This document shows, piece after piece, positions 24,801-32,844 of a stretch of DNA of 64,000 nucleotides. Within the stretch, counting starts at the first letter, position 1. Every line of letters starts with the position of its first letter. The notes beneath the pieces were generated by a model. The model made no database searches and was not told where the DNA came from. It saw nothing but the letters and a program-made list of their open reading frames with translations. This stretch comes from Archangium violaceum (lineage in GTDB: Bacteria; Myxococcota; Myxococcia; Myxococcales; Myxococcaceae). The position numbers were made by a program, and so were the translations under genes. The stretch is from assembly GCF_016887565.1 (NCBI RefSeq), contig NZ_CP069396.1:2755001-2819000 (forward strand), in the 5' to 3' direction.

Positions 24801-27412
24801 GCTACAGGGGCACCATCGGCTTCACTGCCTCGACGGATTCGAAGGCGGTCCTGCCCGGCGACTACACGTTCGCCGCCGCGGACAACGGCCACAAGTCCTT
24901 CCAGGTGACGCTGAAGACCGCGGGCAATCAGCCGCTGGCCGTGAAGGACCAGACCAGCGGCTCGCTGAGCGATGGGAAGTCGATCAGCATCAACCCCGAC
25001 GTGCCCAAGCTGCTCGCGTTCCGCGACCAGCCCCAGAGCGCCAGGGTGCGCACATCGCTGGGCTCGGTGACCGTGGGCATCACCGACGAGTTCGGAAACC
25101 TCGTCGACGTCGCGACGCCCACCATTACGCTGGCCCTGTCCGGCGGTAACGTGTCGGCCGCGCTGGGCGGAGTGCTGACCATCGCTCCGCAGCACGGCAT
25201 CGCCAACTTCCCGGATCTCACCGTGGACCAGCAGGGCACGGGCTTCCAGATCAAGGCCACGGGGACGCCACTCAGCGACGCCACCAGTGCCGCGTTCAAC
25301 ATCACGGACGATGCCGCACCGAGCGTCGCGCCGCTCACCGTGGTGAGCACGACGAGCACCCAGGTGAAGCTGAGCTGGCTGCCCGTGGGTGATGACGGAG
25401 CCGCCGGCACCGCCACCAGCTACGACCTGCGCTACTCGACGAGCGCGATCACCGCGGAGTCGTTCGAGTCCCTCACCGACCGGGTGTCCACGGGTGCCCC
25501 CCAGGCCCCGGGGAGCCCGGATCCGGAGACGGCCACCGTCACCGGCTTGAGCCCCTCGACCACCTACTACTTCGCCCTGAAGGTCCGGGACGACGCGGGC
25601 AACAGCTCGTTCTCCGTCATCTCGGCGGAGACGGCCAACGCGAGCCCGTGCGTCCCCGACTGCGCGGCGCCCTCGTCCACCTGCGGCGCGGATGGTGTCT
25701 CGCTGACCACGACCACGGAGACCTGCGTGGTCGTGGACAACAACCCCACCTGCCAGCCGTCGCAGACGACCACCACGTGCCCCGGCCCCAGCGGCGTCTG
25801 CTTCAAGGGCGCGTGCGACACGGCCGCCGCGCCCGCAGCGGATCAGCTGAGTATCTCCGAGGTGATGCACAACCCCAACACGGGCACCACCCAGTACATC
25901 GAGGTGTCCAACAACACCTCGAACCTGCTCGACCTCAATGGCCTGCTGGTGGAGTACGTCAACGGCGGCTCGACCACTTCCTACACGGTGGGCGGTGGCG
26001 GCTCCGTTCCGGTGGTGCTCGACCACAAGGGGACGTTCGTCCTGGCGCAGGACGCGGACACCGCCAATAACGGTGGGGTCTCCGCCAACGCCGCCTACGG
26101 GAACGCCATCACCCTGAGCAGCTCGGGGGTCATCCGGCTCAGCCACGGCGCCACCACGGTGGAGGACTTCACGTACACGACGGCCTTCCCGCAGACCCGT
26201 GGCAAGGCGATGAGCCTCTCGTCGGCCGTGATGGGCACCAAGGCCCATGCCCAGTCCTGGTACTGGTGTGACGCGGAGACGCAGCTGGCGGGCGGAGACT
26301 ACGGCACGCCCAACGCGCCCAACTCCACCTGCGGGGTGGACGCCACCGCGCCGGTGGACTACTGCGTCATCCAGAGCCCGAAGACGTTCCCGTCCACGGA
26401 TGGCAACTACCCGGCCACCGTGGAGCCGGGCTCCTCGTGGACCATCTACAGCCAGTTCTACGAGCCGAGCGTGACCGACCGGAACACGTCTGGGAACGAC
26501 TTCTACCCGTTCGTGTCCGCCGAACTGGGCTACGGCACGGACTCCACCAACCCGGCGGCCTGGACGTGGTCTCCCGTGTTCTTCAACGGCGGCTACTACA
26601 GCACCACCGCCAACAACAACGACGAGATGATGGGGACGCTGACCCTTCCCTCCGCTCCAGGCACGTACAAGTACGGCTTCCGCTACCGGTTCCAGGATCC
26701 GGCCACGGGTGACTACTCGGACTACGTGTACTGCGACCAGAGCGGGGCCGTGACTCCGCCCGCGGGTAGCTACGGCAGCGTGACCGTCGTCTCGTCGGTT
26801 CCCGTGCTGACCAACCACGTGGTCATCAGCGAGTTCTCCGGGGGTAATGGTTCCGGTGCCGGCACGACGGATGAGTTCGTCGAGCTGTACAACCCGACCG
26901 ACAGCCCCGTGGATCTCAATGGGTGGACGGTTCAGTACAAGGCGGCCGCTAGCACGACGGCCTACAGCGGCACGGTCACGATCAACGCGACCACCGCCCC
27001 CGGTGGGACGATCATCCAGCCCAGGAAGTACTTCCTGCTCGGAGGTGCCAATTACACCGGCGCGAAGGACGCTTCCTACACCTTCGACTCGTCTGCTTCG
27101 ACCGCGGCCGGCGGCCACATCCGCATCGGGCCCGGATTGGTTACGACCAATCTCAATGATCCGAACACGGTGGACAAGCTGGGGTATGGCACCGGGAATC
27201 AACCCGAGGGCACCGCTGCTCCGTCTCACCCGGCGGTTGGTGGCAGTCTCGAGCGCAAGGCGTACGCCACCTCCACCTCCGCGACCATGGGAGTGGGGGG
27301 TGTTGATGCCAACCACGGCAACGGTACCGACACCGACAACAACGCGAATGACTTCGTGACGCGTGCCGTCCGTCAGCCTCAGAACTCCTCGAGTCCCGCC
27401 GAGTTGCCGTAG
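21815..27412 (+). CDS. Giant multidomain surface lipoprotein with Ig-like repeats, FN3 and lamin-tail domains
   Basis: A 1,865-residue lipoprotein. The start at 21815 (GGAG 6 nt upstream) gives a clean signal ending LSVG before Cys25; a TTG frame 17 codons upstream is less likely. Order: a Big_1-like domain (about 43-135); interleaved Ig/filamin-like repeats, at least five with a recurring ADYTFTAAD-type strand; two fibronectin type III domains with TSTTATVTW and STQVKLSW; a Cys-rich linker (CVPDCAAPSSTC); a lamin-tail domain (LSISEVMHNPNTG); an Ig-like module rich in Tyr; and a second lamin-tail domain (VVISEFSGGNGSG). It is probably an outer-surface adhesin or structural protein. A terminator follows at 27438. 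No enzymatic motif is seen. Confidence 0.88.
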   Translation: MKHGPPTLARLVAWSVLLLGLSVGCGSGCGDPIVNPPSSREQPDPDRSTVEVDKAVGLRANGQDAATLTVTVRKADGTPLSGRTVKVSVSGEGSVVTSPETTNAQGVTTAKVASTVVETKTVTVSVDAEGGPVTLSSRPTLDFIVLPASKLAFISAPTSGTAGAELGVFDVAIQNADGETMTEATNTITVAIGSGPAGSSLKGTVTAQAVKGVARFSGLVLEKAARGYTLAASAQGLTGTTSPAFDVAPAALASLGLSQVVSPVASGSPLSLEVSAIDAFGNAVTDYTGTLHFSSDDGADTLPADYTFTAADAGRHAFTNGIVLRKAGGARKVTVADKANAALTASLSLDVVAGAPAKLVFTAQPSDTTVRTAFGVAVVLLDAAGNRTTAGSPLVSLSLDKGGALSGGASVAPVDGVASFQGLSTADDATGYVLTASGPGLVPALSNPFTVTDNLKPDQPMLFRSALTSTTATVTWTAPGDDGAFGRAARYDFSYSTNPDLSGAQTVSMAAPKASGSAESVSLTNLTPGLTYYVALKVSDNAGNFVLSTLEFTTPFSTASKLVFTTQPQNGTAGVKLAPFRVAIQDANGVTVGNESSAVTVKVNGATGAGTLTVNALNGVATFDSVRIDKAGKGYTLDASVASGSITPATSTPFDIAHAPADHLEISGPSTTVASRAISVTVKVFDAYGNAAEGYAGPVALSSNDTAAELPDAWSFTAADKGQHTFDGVVLKTSGPRTVTASASGLTPDTLNVEVTEAPPSKLVLTGLPATMKAGDSVEITVERLDGSNQRETGYTGTVRFTSTDAKAAPLGEYTFTTADQGLKKLTVQMLTVGTQTLRVEDKAAPSIFATADTSVTWNTVAKLVLDAPGSVKAGDPLRATVTALDAHDNVVKDYSGTVHFSADPADGVTVPADYAFLAEDNGSRGFDFTLEKAVATTLTVTDAARSLSASDTVDTVSPADARTLVLAAPTGPFTAGTAFTVDVTLKDAFGNVATGYRGTIGFTASTDSKAVLPGDYTFAAADNGHKSFQVTLKTAGNQPLAVKDQTSGSLSDGKSISINPDVPKLLAFRDQPQSARVRTSLGSVTVGITDEFGNLVDVATPTITLALSGGNVSAALGGVLTIAPQHGIANFPDLTVDQQGTGFQIKATGTPLSDATSAAFNITDDAAPSVAPLTVVSTTSTQVKLSWLPVGDDGAAGTATSYDLRYSTSAITAESFESLTDRVSTGAPQAPGSPDPETATVTGLSPSTTYYFALKVRDDAGNSSFSVISAETANASPCVPDCAAPSSTCGADGVSLTTTTETCVVVDNNPTCQPSQTTTTCPGPSGVCFKGACDTAAAPAADQLSISEVMHNPNTGTTQYIEVSNNTSNLLDLNGLLVEYVNGGSTTSYTVGGGGSVPVVLDHKGTFVLAQDADTANNGGVSANAAYGNAITLSSSGVIRLSHGATTVEDFTYTTAFPQTRGKAMSLSSAVMGTKAHAQSWYWCDAETQLAGGDYGTPNAPNSTCGVDATAPVDYCVIQSPKTFPSTDGNYPATVEPGSSWTIYSQFYEPSVTDRNTSGNDFYPFVSAELGYGTDSTNPAAWTWSPVFFNGGYYSTTANNNDEMMGTLTLPSAPGTYKYGFRYRFQDPATGDYSDYVYCDQSGAVTPPAGSYGSVTVVSSVPVLTNHVVISEFSGGNGSGAGTTDEFVELYNPTDSPVDLNGWTVQYKAAASTTAYSGTVTINATTAPGGTIIQPRKYFLLGGANYTGAKDASYTFDSSASTAAGGHIRIGPGLVTTNLNDPNTVDKLGYGTGNQPEGTAAPSHPAVGGSLERKAYATSTSATMGVGGVDANHGNGTDTDNNANDFVTRAVRQPQNSSSPAELP

Positions 27413-27437
27413 TCGTTCGCTTCGCTGATTGTTCGAC

Positions 27438-27470
27438 AGGCCGCTCCGGGCTACCGGGGCGGCCTCTTTC
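27438..27470 (+). terminator. Rho-independent terminator of the giant lipoprotein gene
   Basis: AGGCCGCTCCGG and CCGGGGCGGCCT form a 12-bp stem with a single wobble and a 4-nt GCTA loop, followed by CTTTC. The stop codon ends at 27412, so placement is right. Confidence 0.8.
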
Positions 27471-27602
27471 TTCTGGATGGCACCTCGTCCAGCAGGCGGC
27501 CGGTCAGGGGCGGCCGGGCGAGGTGTACGAGGGGACGGGTGCCCTTCGTCCCCCGGGCAGCCATCTTCCTGGGAGACACCCGCGGCAGGAGGATCCAGAG
27601 CC

Positions 27603-28055
27603 GTGAGCGCGATCATCACCTTCGACGATTCGCTCTGGCCGTTGCTCGTCATCCGCCTCACTGGCGCGCTGACGGACGCGGAGTTCGAGGCGTTCCTCGC
27701 CCGATCGCTCAGCTATGCACAGCGGGGGGAGCGGCATGTCGTCGTCTCGGACCTGTGCCAGGTGGGCCTCTTCACGGCCCATCAGCGCCAGAGGCAGGCG
27801 GAGTGGACACGCCAGCACGAGGCCCTCCTGCGTGAGCAGGTGATCGGCAATGCCACCATCGTGACCTCGGCGCCCGTGCGCCTGGTGCTCAGCCTCATCT
27901 TCCACCTCAAGGCCATGCCCATGCCGCACGTCGTCGTCTCCGACATGGGCTCGGCCGTGAGGTTCGTGACGCAGAAGCTGGAAGAGAGCGGGCTCGGCGC
28001 GGATGCCGAGCGCATCCGGCATCACTTCGGACTGTCCGGCATCCACGCTGGTTGA
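27603..28055 (+). CDS. STAS/SpoIIAA-like protein
   Basis: A 150-residue cytoplasmic protein with an alternating strand-helix pattern: IITFDDSLWPLLVIRLTGAL, then RHVVVSDLCQVGLF, and a C-terminal helix pair. The pattern resembles SpoIIAA-like/STAS proteins often found singly in myxobacteria. No phosphorylatable Ser is obvious. The GTG at 27603 is chosen because AGGAGG lies at 27587-27592; the upstream in-frame region includes the terminator of the preceding gene and is not coding. Its role is unknown. It is convergent with glgP and separated from it by two hairpins. Confidence 0.65.
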   Translation: MSAIITFDDSLWPLLVIRLTGALTDAEFEAFLARSLSYAQRGERHVVVSDLCQVGLFTAHQRQRQAEWTRQHEALLREQVIGNATIVTSAPVRLVLSLIFHLKAMPMPHVVVSDMGSAVRFVTQKLEESGLGADAERIRHHFGLSGIHAG

Positions 28056-28063
28056 GCCCCCGG

Positions 28064-28122
28064 CCTCCGGATGGCCCGTCACCGGAGGGGGAGGGCGCCC
28101 GTGGCCGGGGTGGGCCACGGGC
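28064..28122. terminator. Tandem hairpins between convergent genes (bidirectional terminator)
   Basis: The first hairpin pairs CCTCCGG (28064-28070) with CCGGAGG (28082-28088). The second is a perfect 10-bp stem, GCCCGTGGCC (28097-28106) with GGCCACGGGC (28113-28122) and a GGGGTG loop. They fill the 84-bp gap between the STAS-like gene and glgP. No strong T-run is present on either side, so termination may be intrinsic but weak. Confidence 0.6.
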
Positions 28123-28139
28123 ACTGCTTCAGTCCGGGC

Positions 28140-30656
28140 TCACGACTCCACGGGGGTCTGCTTCACTCCCCAGATCTCCTCGGCGTACTGCTTGATGGTG
28201 CGGTCCGAGGAGAAGATGCCCGCCTGCGCCACGTTGAGGATGGCCTTGCGCGTCCAGGTCTCCTGGTCCTTGTACGTGCGCGCCACCTCTTCCTGCTTCG
28301 CGGCGTACGAGGCGAAGTCCGCCAGCACCAGGTAGCGGTCCTCCTCCAGCAGGCTGTCCACCAGCGGCTTGAAGAGGTTCTTGTCCTCCGGCGAGAAGAA
28401 GCCCGAGGCGATGAGATCCAACGCCTCGCGCAGCTCGACGTTGCGCTCGTACTCGTCACGCGGCCGGTAGCCGGCGCGCTTGCGGGCGATGACCTCGTCC
28501 GCCGTGAGGCCGAAGAGGAAGAAGTTGTCGTCGCCCACCACCTGGCGGATCTCCACGTTCGCGCCGTCCAGCGTGCCCAGCGTGAGCGCGCCGTTCATCA
28601 TGAACTTCATGTTGCCCGTGCCCGAGGCCTCCATGCCCGCGGTGGAGATCTGCTCGGACACGTCCGTCGCCGGGATGATGCGCTCGGCCAGACTCACCCG
28701 GTAGTTGGGCACGAACAGCACCTGCAGGCCCGTGGTGCCCGCGTCGCTGTTCACCACCTCGCTGATGCCGTTGACCAGCCGGATGATGAGCTTGGCCAGG
28801 TGGTAGCCCGGGGCCGCCTTCGCGCCGAAGAGGAACACGCGCGGGGCGATGATGGTGCTGGGATCCCTCCGCGCCTTCATCCACAGCGACACGATGTGCA
28901 CCGCGTTGAGCAGCTGGCGCTTGTACTCGTGCAGGCGCTTGATCTGCACGTCGAAGATGGCGTTCGGGTCCAGGTTCACCCAGCACGTGTCCCTCAGGTA
29001 GCGCGCCAGGTCCTCCTTGTTCTGCTTCTTCACCTCGGCGAAGGCCTTGCGGAACTGCGGATCCTCCGCGTGCGGCACCAGCTTCTGCAGCTGATCCAGA
29101 TCCGTCGCCCAGCCATCGCCGATGCGGCTGGTGATGAGCTTGGACAGCCGCGGGTTGCTCCACAGCAGCCAGCGCCGCGGCGTCACCCCGTTGGTCTTGT
29201 TGTTGAAGCGCTCGGGGTACATCTCCGCGAAGTCCGGCAGCACGTCGCGCCGCAGCAGGTTGGTGTGCAGCGCCGCCACGCCGTTGACGCTGTGGCTGCC
29301 CACCACCGCCAGGTGCGCCATGCGGATCTTCTTCTCCGGGCCCTCCTCCACCAGGCTCATCCGCCGCATCCGGTCGTTGTCGAACGGGTAGCGGATCTGC
29401 ACCTGCCGCAGGAAGCGCTGGTTGATCTCGTAGATGATCTCCAGGTGCCGGGGCAGCAGCCGCTCGAAGAGCGTGGCGGGCCACTTCTCCATGGCCTCGG
29501 CCAGCAGCGTGTGGTTGGTGTAGCCGAACGTGGCCTGCGTCACCGCCCACGCCTCGTCCCAATGCAGGCGCTTCTCGTCCACCAGCACGCGCATCAGCTC
29601 GGCCACGGCGATGGCCGGGTGCGTGTCGTTGAGCTGGATGGCGGCCTTCTTGGGGAAGTCGTTGAAGTCCGTGTGGCTCTTCAGGTAGCGCCGGACGATG
29701 TCCGCGATGGAGCAGGCCACGAAGAAGTACTGCTGCTTGAGGCGCAGCTCCTTGCCGGCCTGGAAGGCGTCGTTGGGGTAGAGGACCTTGGAGATGACCT
29801 CCGAGTCGTTCTTCTCCACCACCGAGCGCTCGTAGTCACCGGCGTTGAAGAGGAGCAGGTCGAACTCCTCGCTGGCGCGCGCCTGCCACAGCCGCAGGGT
29901 GTTGACGGTGTTGTTGCCGTAGCCGGCGATGGGCGTGTCGTAGGGAACGCCGATGACCGTCTTGCCGCCCACCCAGCGCGCCACGGGCCGGCCGTCGGCG
30001 CCCTGGTGGTGCTCCACGCGGCCGAAGAAGCGCACCGGCACCGCCTTCTCGGGGCGGACGATCTCCCACGGGTTGCCGAACTTCAGCCACTCGTCGGCGC
30101 GCTCCACCTGGTAGCCGTCGACGATGTCCTGGGTGAAGATGCCGAACTCGTAGCGGATGCCGTACCCCATGCCGGGGTAGCCGAGCGTGGCCAGCGAGTC
30201 GAGGAAGCACGCCGCCAGGCGTCCCAGGCCACCGTTGCCCAGGCCCGCGTCCGGCTCCATCTCGATGAGCGAGGGCAGGTCCACGCCCACCTCGCGCAAG
30301 GCCTGCTCGGCGGCGTCGTACATGCCGATGTTGATGAGGTTGTTGCCCAGCGCGCGACCCAGCAGGTACTCGGCGGACAGGTAATAGGCACGCTTCACGT
30401 GCTGCCCGTGATAGGTGCGCGCGGTGCGGACCCACCGATCCGCGAGGCGATCGCGGACGGCCAGCGCCAGCGCCATGAAGCGGTCATGCGCGGTGGCCGT
30501 CTCCGGGTTCTTTCCGCGCGAGAAGCGGACGTGCTCGAGGAAGCCTCGGCGGACGTTGCGCGGGTCCAGCCCGGTGCGGCTGGGCTCACGTCCCGTGTCG
30601 TGCGTGTCGGTCGCGGAGGTGTTCGGCAGATCGGCGACGGGTGCGAGGTTCGACAT
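28140..30656 (-). CDS. glgP: Glycogen/alpha-glucan phosphorylase
   Basis: An 838-residue PLP enzyme that releases glucose 1-phosphate from glycogen or maltodextrin. The PLP-binding motif EASGTGNMKFMMNGALT has the Schiff-base Lys684 and is followed by GTLDGANVE. The N-terminal half has the family segments AEYLLGRALGNNLIN, EPDAGLGNGGLGRLAACFLDS and GYGIRYEFGIF. Length is normal for GlgP. The start at 30656 is preferred, with an in-frame ATG at 30698 possible; the first 40 residues are Thr/Asp-rich and unconserved. It stands alone: no glgA, glgB or glgC is nearby. Confidence 0.95.
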   Translation of the reverse strand: MSNLAPVADLPNTSATDTHDTGREPSRTGLDPRNVRRGFLEHVRFSRGKNPETATAHDRFMALALAVRDRLADRWVRTARTYHGQHVKRAYYLSAEYLLGRALGNNLINIGMYDAAEQALREVGVDLPSLIEMEPDAGLGNGGLGRLAACFLDSLATLGYPGMGYGIRYEFGIFTQDIVDGYQVERADEWLKFGNPWEIVRPEKAVPVRFFGRVEHHQGADGRPVARWVGGKTVIGVPYDTPIAGYGNNTVNTLRLWQARASEEFDLLLFNAGDYERSVVEKNDSEVISKVLYPNDAFQAGKELRLKQQYFFVACSIADIVRRYLKSHTDFNDFPKKAAIQLNDTHPAIAVAELMRVLVDEKRLHWDEAWAVTQATFGYTNHTLLAEAMEKWPATLFERLLPRHLEIIYEINQRFLRQVQIRYPFDNDRMRRMSLVEEGPEKKIRMAHLAVVGSHSVNGVAALHTNLLRRDVLPDFAEMYPERFNNKTNGVTPRRWLLWSNPRLSKLITSRIGDGWATDLDQLQKLVPHAEDPQFRKAFAEVKKQNKEDLARYLRDTCWVNLDPNAIFDVQIKRLHEYKRQLLNAVHIVSLWMKARRDPSTIIAPRVFLFGAKAAPGYHLAKLIIRLVNGISEVVNSDAGTTGLQVLFVPNYRVSLAERIIPATDVSEQISTAGMEASGTGNMKFMMNGALTLGTLDGANVEIRQVVGDDNFFLFGLTADEVIARKRAGYRPRDEYERNVELREALDLIASGFFSPEDKNLFKPLVDSLLEEDRYLVLADFASYAAKQEEVARTYKDQETWTRKAILNVAQAGIFSSDRTIKQYAEEIWGVKQTPVES

Positions 30657-30995
30657 TCGTGGAGCTCTTCGGGGATGTTCAGGTTGCGAGATGCGCACGG
30701 TGCTCTCACTCCAGGACCGTGCGCTGGGTGGGCCAGGGTATCCGTCTCTGGCCCCGCTCGCACCGAAAGAAAAAACGAGTGCTTCCAGGGCGGGCAGGCT
30801 GTCCCCCGGCCGGCTCGCGCCAGGGGCTCGTGGACCGGGCCCGCCATGGCGCGGATGCAGGCCTTGGAGGCGGGCATCCCCCTCGGTGGACGGCGGGAAG
30901 CGGTGGTGCAGAGACTTGGCCGATCAGATGAAGAGTCTGGTAGTAAGCATGGGCATCCAGGTCCCGCCCCCGGCCTGGGACCCGGAAGGTCTTCC
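30657..30995. other. 339-bp divergent region, glgP to DUF2378 gene
   Basis: This region holds the promoters of glgP (minus) and the downstream plus-strand gene. I see no credible small gene: the frame that passes through is the antisense shadow of glgP. No clear promoter consensus was found. The last 12 nt before the ATG at 30996 form a small dyad, GGAAG-GT-CTTCC (30984-30995), which includes the ribosome-binding site. Confidence 0.45.
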
Positions 30996-31583
30996 ATGCC
31001 CAGCGACAAAACCGACCTCGCTCAGCGGATCGCCATCTGCAAGCCCGAGGACACCGTGCGGGGCTTCATCTTCAAGTCCGTGTATGGGCTGGTGGAGCAG
31101 CGCGTGGGCAGCGCGGGAACCGACCAGATGATGCAGCAGCTCCGGGTGCACAGGATGCCGGTGGACTTCTTCTCCTACCCGGCGGCGGACTTCCTGCGGA
31201 TGCTGTACGCGGCCGTGGACGTGTTGGAGCCCCAGTATCCCTCCGTGCTGGATGCCTTCCGGGCGTGCGGGGCCGCCACCGTGACGGGCTTCTTCAACTC
31301 CTACGTGGGCAACACGCTGATGCGGCTGGTGGGGCTGGGAGATCCCAAGCGCGTCTTCTCCTCGGTGGACACCATCTATTCCACCCTGGTGAGCTACGGA
31401 AAGCGCTCGTACGAGGAGCTCGGAGAGGGCCGCATCCGGCTGCACTACCGCGGAGACATGCAGCCCATCTACTTCCATGAGGGAGCCCTCACGGAGGCGC
31501 TGCGCGTGCTGCGGGGCAACGGCAAGGCCACGGGCCGGGCCGTTTCCCTGAACTACGGCGAGTACCTGCTCGAGTGGTCCTGA
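30996..31583 (+). CDS. TIGR02265/DUF2378-family protein
   Basis: A 195-residue protein matching a family expanded in Myxococcales and of unknown function: an N-terminal TVRGFIFKSVYGLVEQRVG segment, VDFFSYPAADFLRMLYAA, then LMRLVGLGDPKRVFSSV, and a C-terminal strand-rich portion ending YGEYLLEWS. No signal peptide or membrane segment is visible. The ATG at 30996 is preceded by GGAAGG. Members are commonly scattered next to signalling genes, and nothing in the context assigns a function here. It is convergent with the next gene, 15 bp away. Confidence 0.82.
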   Translation: MPSDKTDLAQRIAICKPEDTVRGFIFKSVYGLVEQRVGSAGTDQMMQQLRVHRMPVDFFSYPAADFLRMLYAAVDVLEPQYPSVLDAFRACGAATVTGFFNSYVGNTLMRLVGLGDPKRVFSSVDTIYSTLVSYGKRSYEELGEGRIRLHYRGDMQPIYFHEGALTEALRVLRGNGKATGRAVSLNYGEYLLEWS

Positions 31584-31602
31584 GCTCCGTCCGGAGGCTC
31601 AG
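31580..31602. terminator. Hairpin spanning both stop codons of a convergent gene pair
   Basis: CTGAGCTCCG pairs with CGGAGGCTCAG with one bulged G. Each arm contains the stop codon of one of the two convergent genes (31581-31583 and 31599-31601). It is a plausible compact bidirectional terminator, although no T-run is seen. Confidence 0.5.
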
Positions 31603-32678
31603 CGCCGCTGTCCCGCCCAGAAGAGGTTGGTCCCCGTGGAGTCCGTGGTGAGCTCCAGCGTGCTCATCCGGCGCTCGGGCGGGCCCTCGCACATCACCTG
31701 GAACTGCGAGGGGGTCCGGTGGATGACGAACCAGTCGCACACGTACTCCATGAGGGCTCGCCAGGGATTGTGCCCCTCGTGCAGGTTCGTCAGCAGCAGC
31801 AGGCCGCCGGGCGCGAGCATGGAGGCCATCGTGTCCAGGAAGCGGGCGATGACGTTGTCCTTGAGGTAGTCGAGGATGCCCGCGGCGACGATCACGTCCA
31901 TGGGGCCGCTGGGGTCGTGCAGTTTGTCCACGGCCTCGCGGTGGCGCAGCAGCTGGTAGGTGGAGAGCTGGACGTATTGGATTTTCGGCTCGGGCGCGCC
32001 GCCGCGGGGCAGGCGCGCCAGCTTGTCGAATTGCCGGCGGCAGTAGTCCAGCGGCGCGGGGTCGAAGTCGCACAGGGTGTAGGCGCCGGTACCGCCCAGG
32101 GCGGTGTGCTCCCTCAGCGTATGTTCCGGCCCGCAGGCGAAGGAGAGCACGCGCAGGGGGCGCCCCAGCTCCTGCTCCCGCCGGCGGATGTGGCCGAGCA
32201 GCCAGGGGGGCCGCGCGCGGTGCGCCTGCGAGGGGCCGCAGTGGAGCGCGTAATGGGAGATCAACCGGGCCATGGTGGAGACGCCCTGATCCTCGCTGCC
32301 GAAGAGCATCTCCACCGTGACGTAGTCCCCGGGGTAGCCCAGGGGCTTGTCCACGCACCGGCGGATGAGGGGACTCTGCAGGAAGTAGGGCTGGATGGCC
32401 GCGCGGTGGTGCTCCAGCGCTCCCTCCCGCTCCTCCTCCGTGAGCGCCTTGTCCAGCTCCGTGAGCCGGGCATAGAGGCCGTTGAGCCAGCTGGTCACCT
32501 CGGGCGTGCGCCGCCGGAGGATCTCCCGTTGCTCCTCCTGCATCGTCTGGCGCTGCTGCGGATCCCTCGGGAACCGCGCCAGGCGCTCCGGCAGGCCCTG
32601 CTGCAGTTCCGCACTGAGTCGGGCCAGCCCACTGTGGAGCTCCTCGGCGGTCTGGATGAATTCGGCGATAGCGGACAT
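31599..32678 (-). CDS. SAM-dependent methyltransferase with a helical N-terminal domain
   Basis: A 359-residue protein. Residues about 1-130 are helical and charged. The Rossmann-type methyltransferase core starts at about 175 with PLRVLSFACGPEHTLREHT (SAM-binding glycine-loop variant), followed by the acidic strand end YTLCDFDPAPLDYCRRQ and the motif MDVIVAAGILDYL. Similar proteins are sometimes labelled as 3-hydroxypalmitate methyl ester (extracellular factor) biosynthesis proteins; whether that holds here is unknown. The start at 32678 (MSAIAEF) was chosen because the frame upstream is Arg/Ser-rich noise; an ATG at 32726 is a possible alternative. A quorum-signal role would be pure inference. 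Confidence 0.75.
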   Translation of the reverse strand: MSAIAEFIQTAEELHSGLARLSAELQQGLPERLARFPRDPQQRQTMQEEQREILRRRTPEVTSWLNGLYARLTELDKALTEEEREGALEHHRAAIQPYFLQSPLIRRCVDKPLGYPGDYVTVEMLFGSEDQGVSTMARLISHYALHCGPSQAHRARPPWLLGHIRRREQELGRPLRVLSFACGPEHTLREHTALGGTGAYTLCDFDPAPLDYCRRQFDKLARLPRGGAPEPKIQYVQLSTYQLLRHREAVDKLHDPSGPMDVIVAAGILDYLKDNVIARFLDTMASMLAPGGLLLLTNLHEGHNPWRALMEYVCDWFVIHRTPSQFQVMCEGPPERRMSTLELTTDSTGTNLFWAGQRR

Positions 32679-32844
32679 TTTCTGCCTGGGGGGATGGGGG
32701 GGTACTGCCTGGGGGTAATTTTCCATCCTATCAGGCAGGTCGGCCCTCGCCGAGGGGCCCCCCGCACGGCGGCCTGGCTCGCGGTGGAGCGGAAGGCGCG
32801 AGCGGACCCTACATCCCAGGTCTAGCGGCTTTTCGGGGAAGAGC

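Noticed and set aside
23000-27661. Open frame of about 1,550 codons opposite the giant lipoprotein gene
   Set aside because: It is an Arg/Gly/Val-rich shadow with no signal, motif or ribosome-binding site, and it covers the terminator of the real gene.
28071-30995. Plus-strand frame running antisense through glgP into the DUF2378 gene
   Set aside because: Only the part from the ATG at 30996 resembles a known family; the rest is the complement of glgP.
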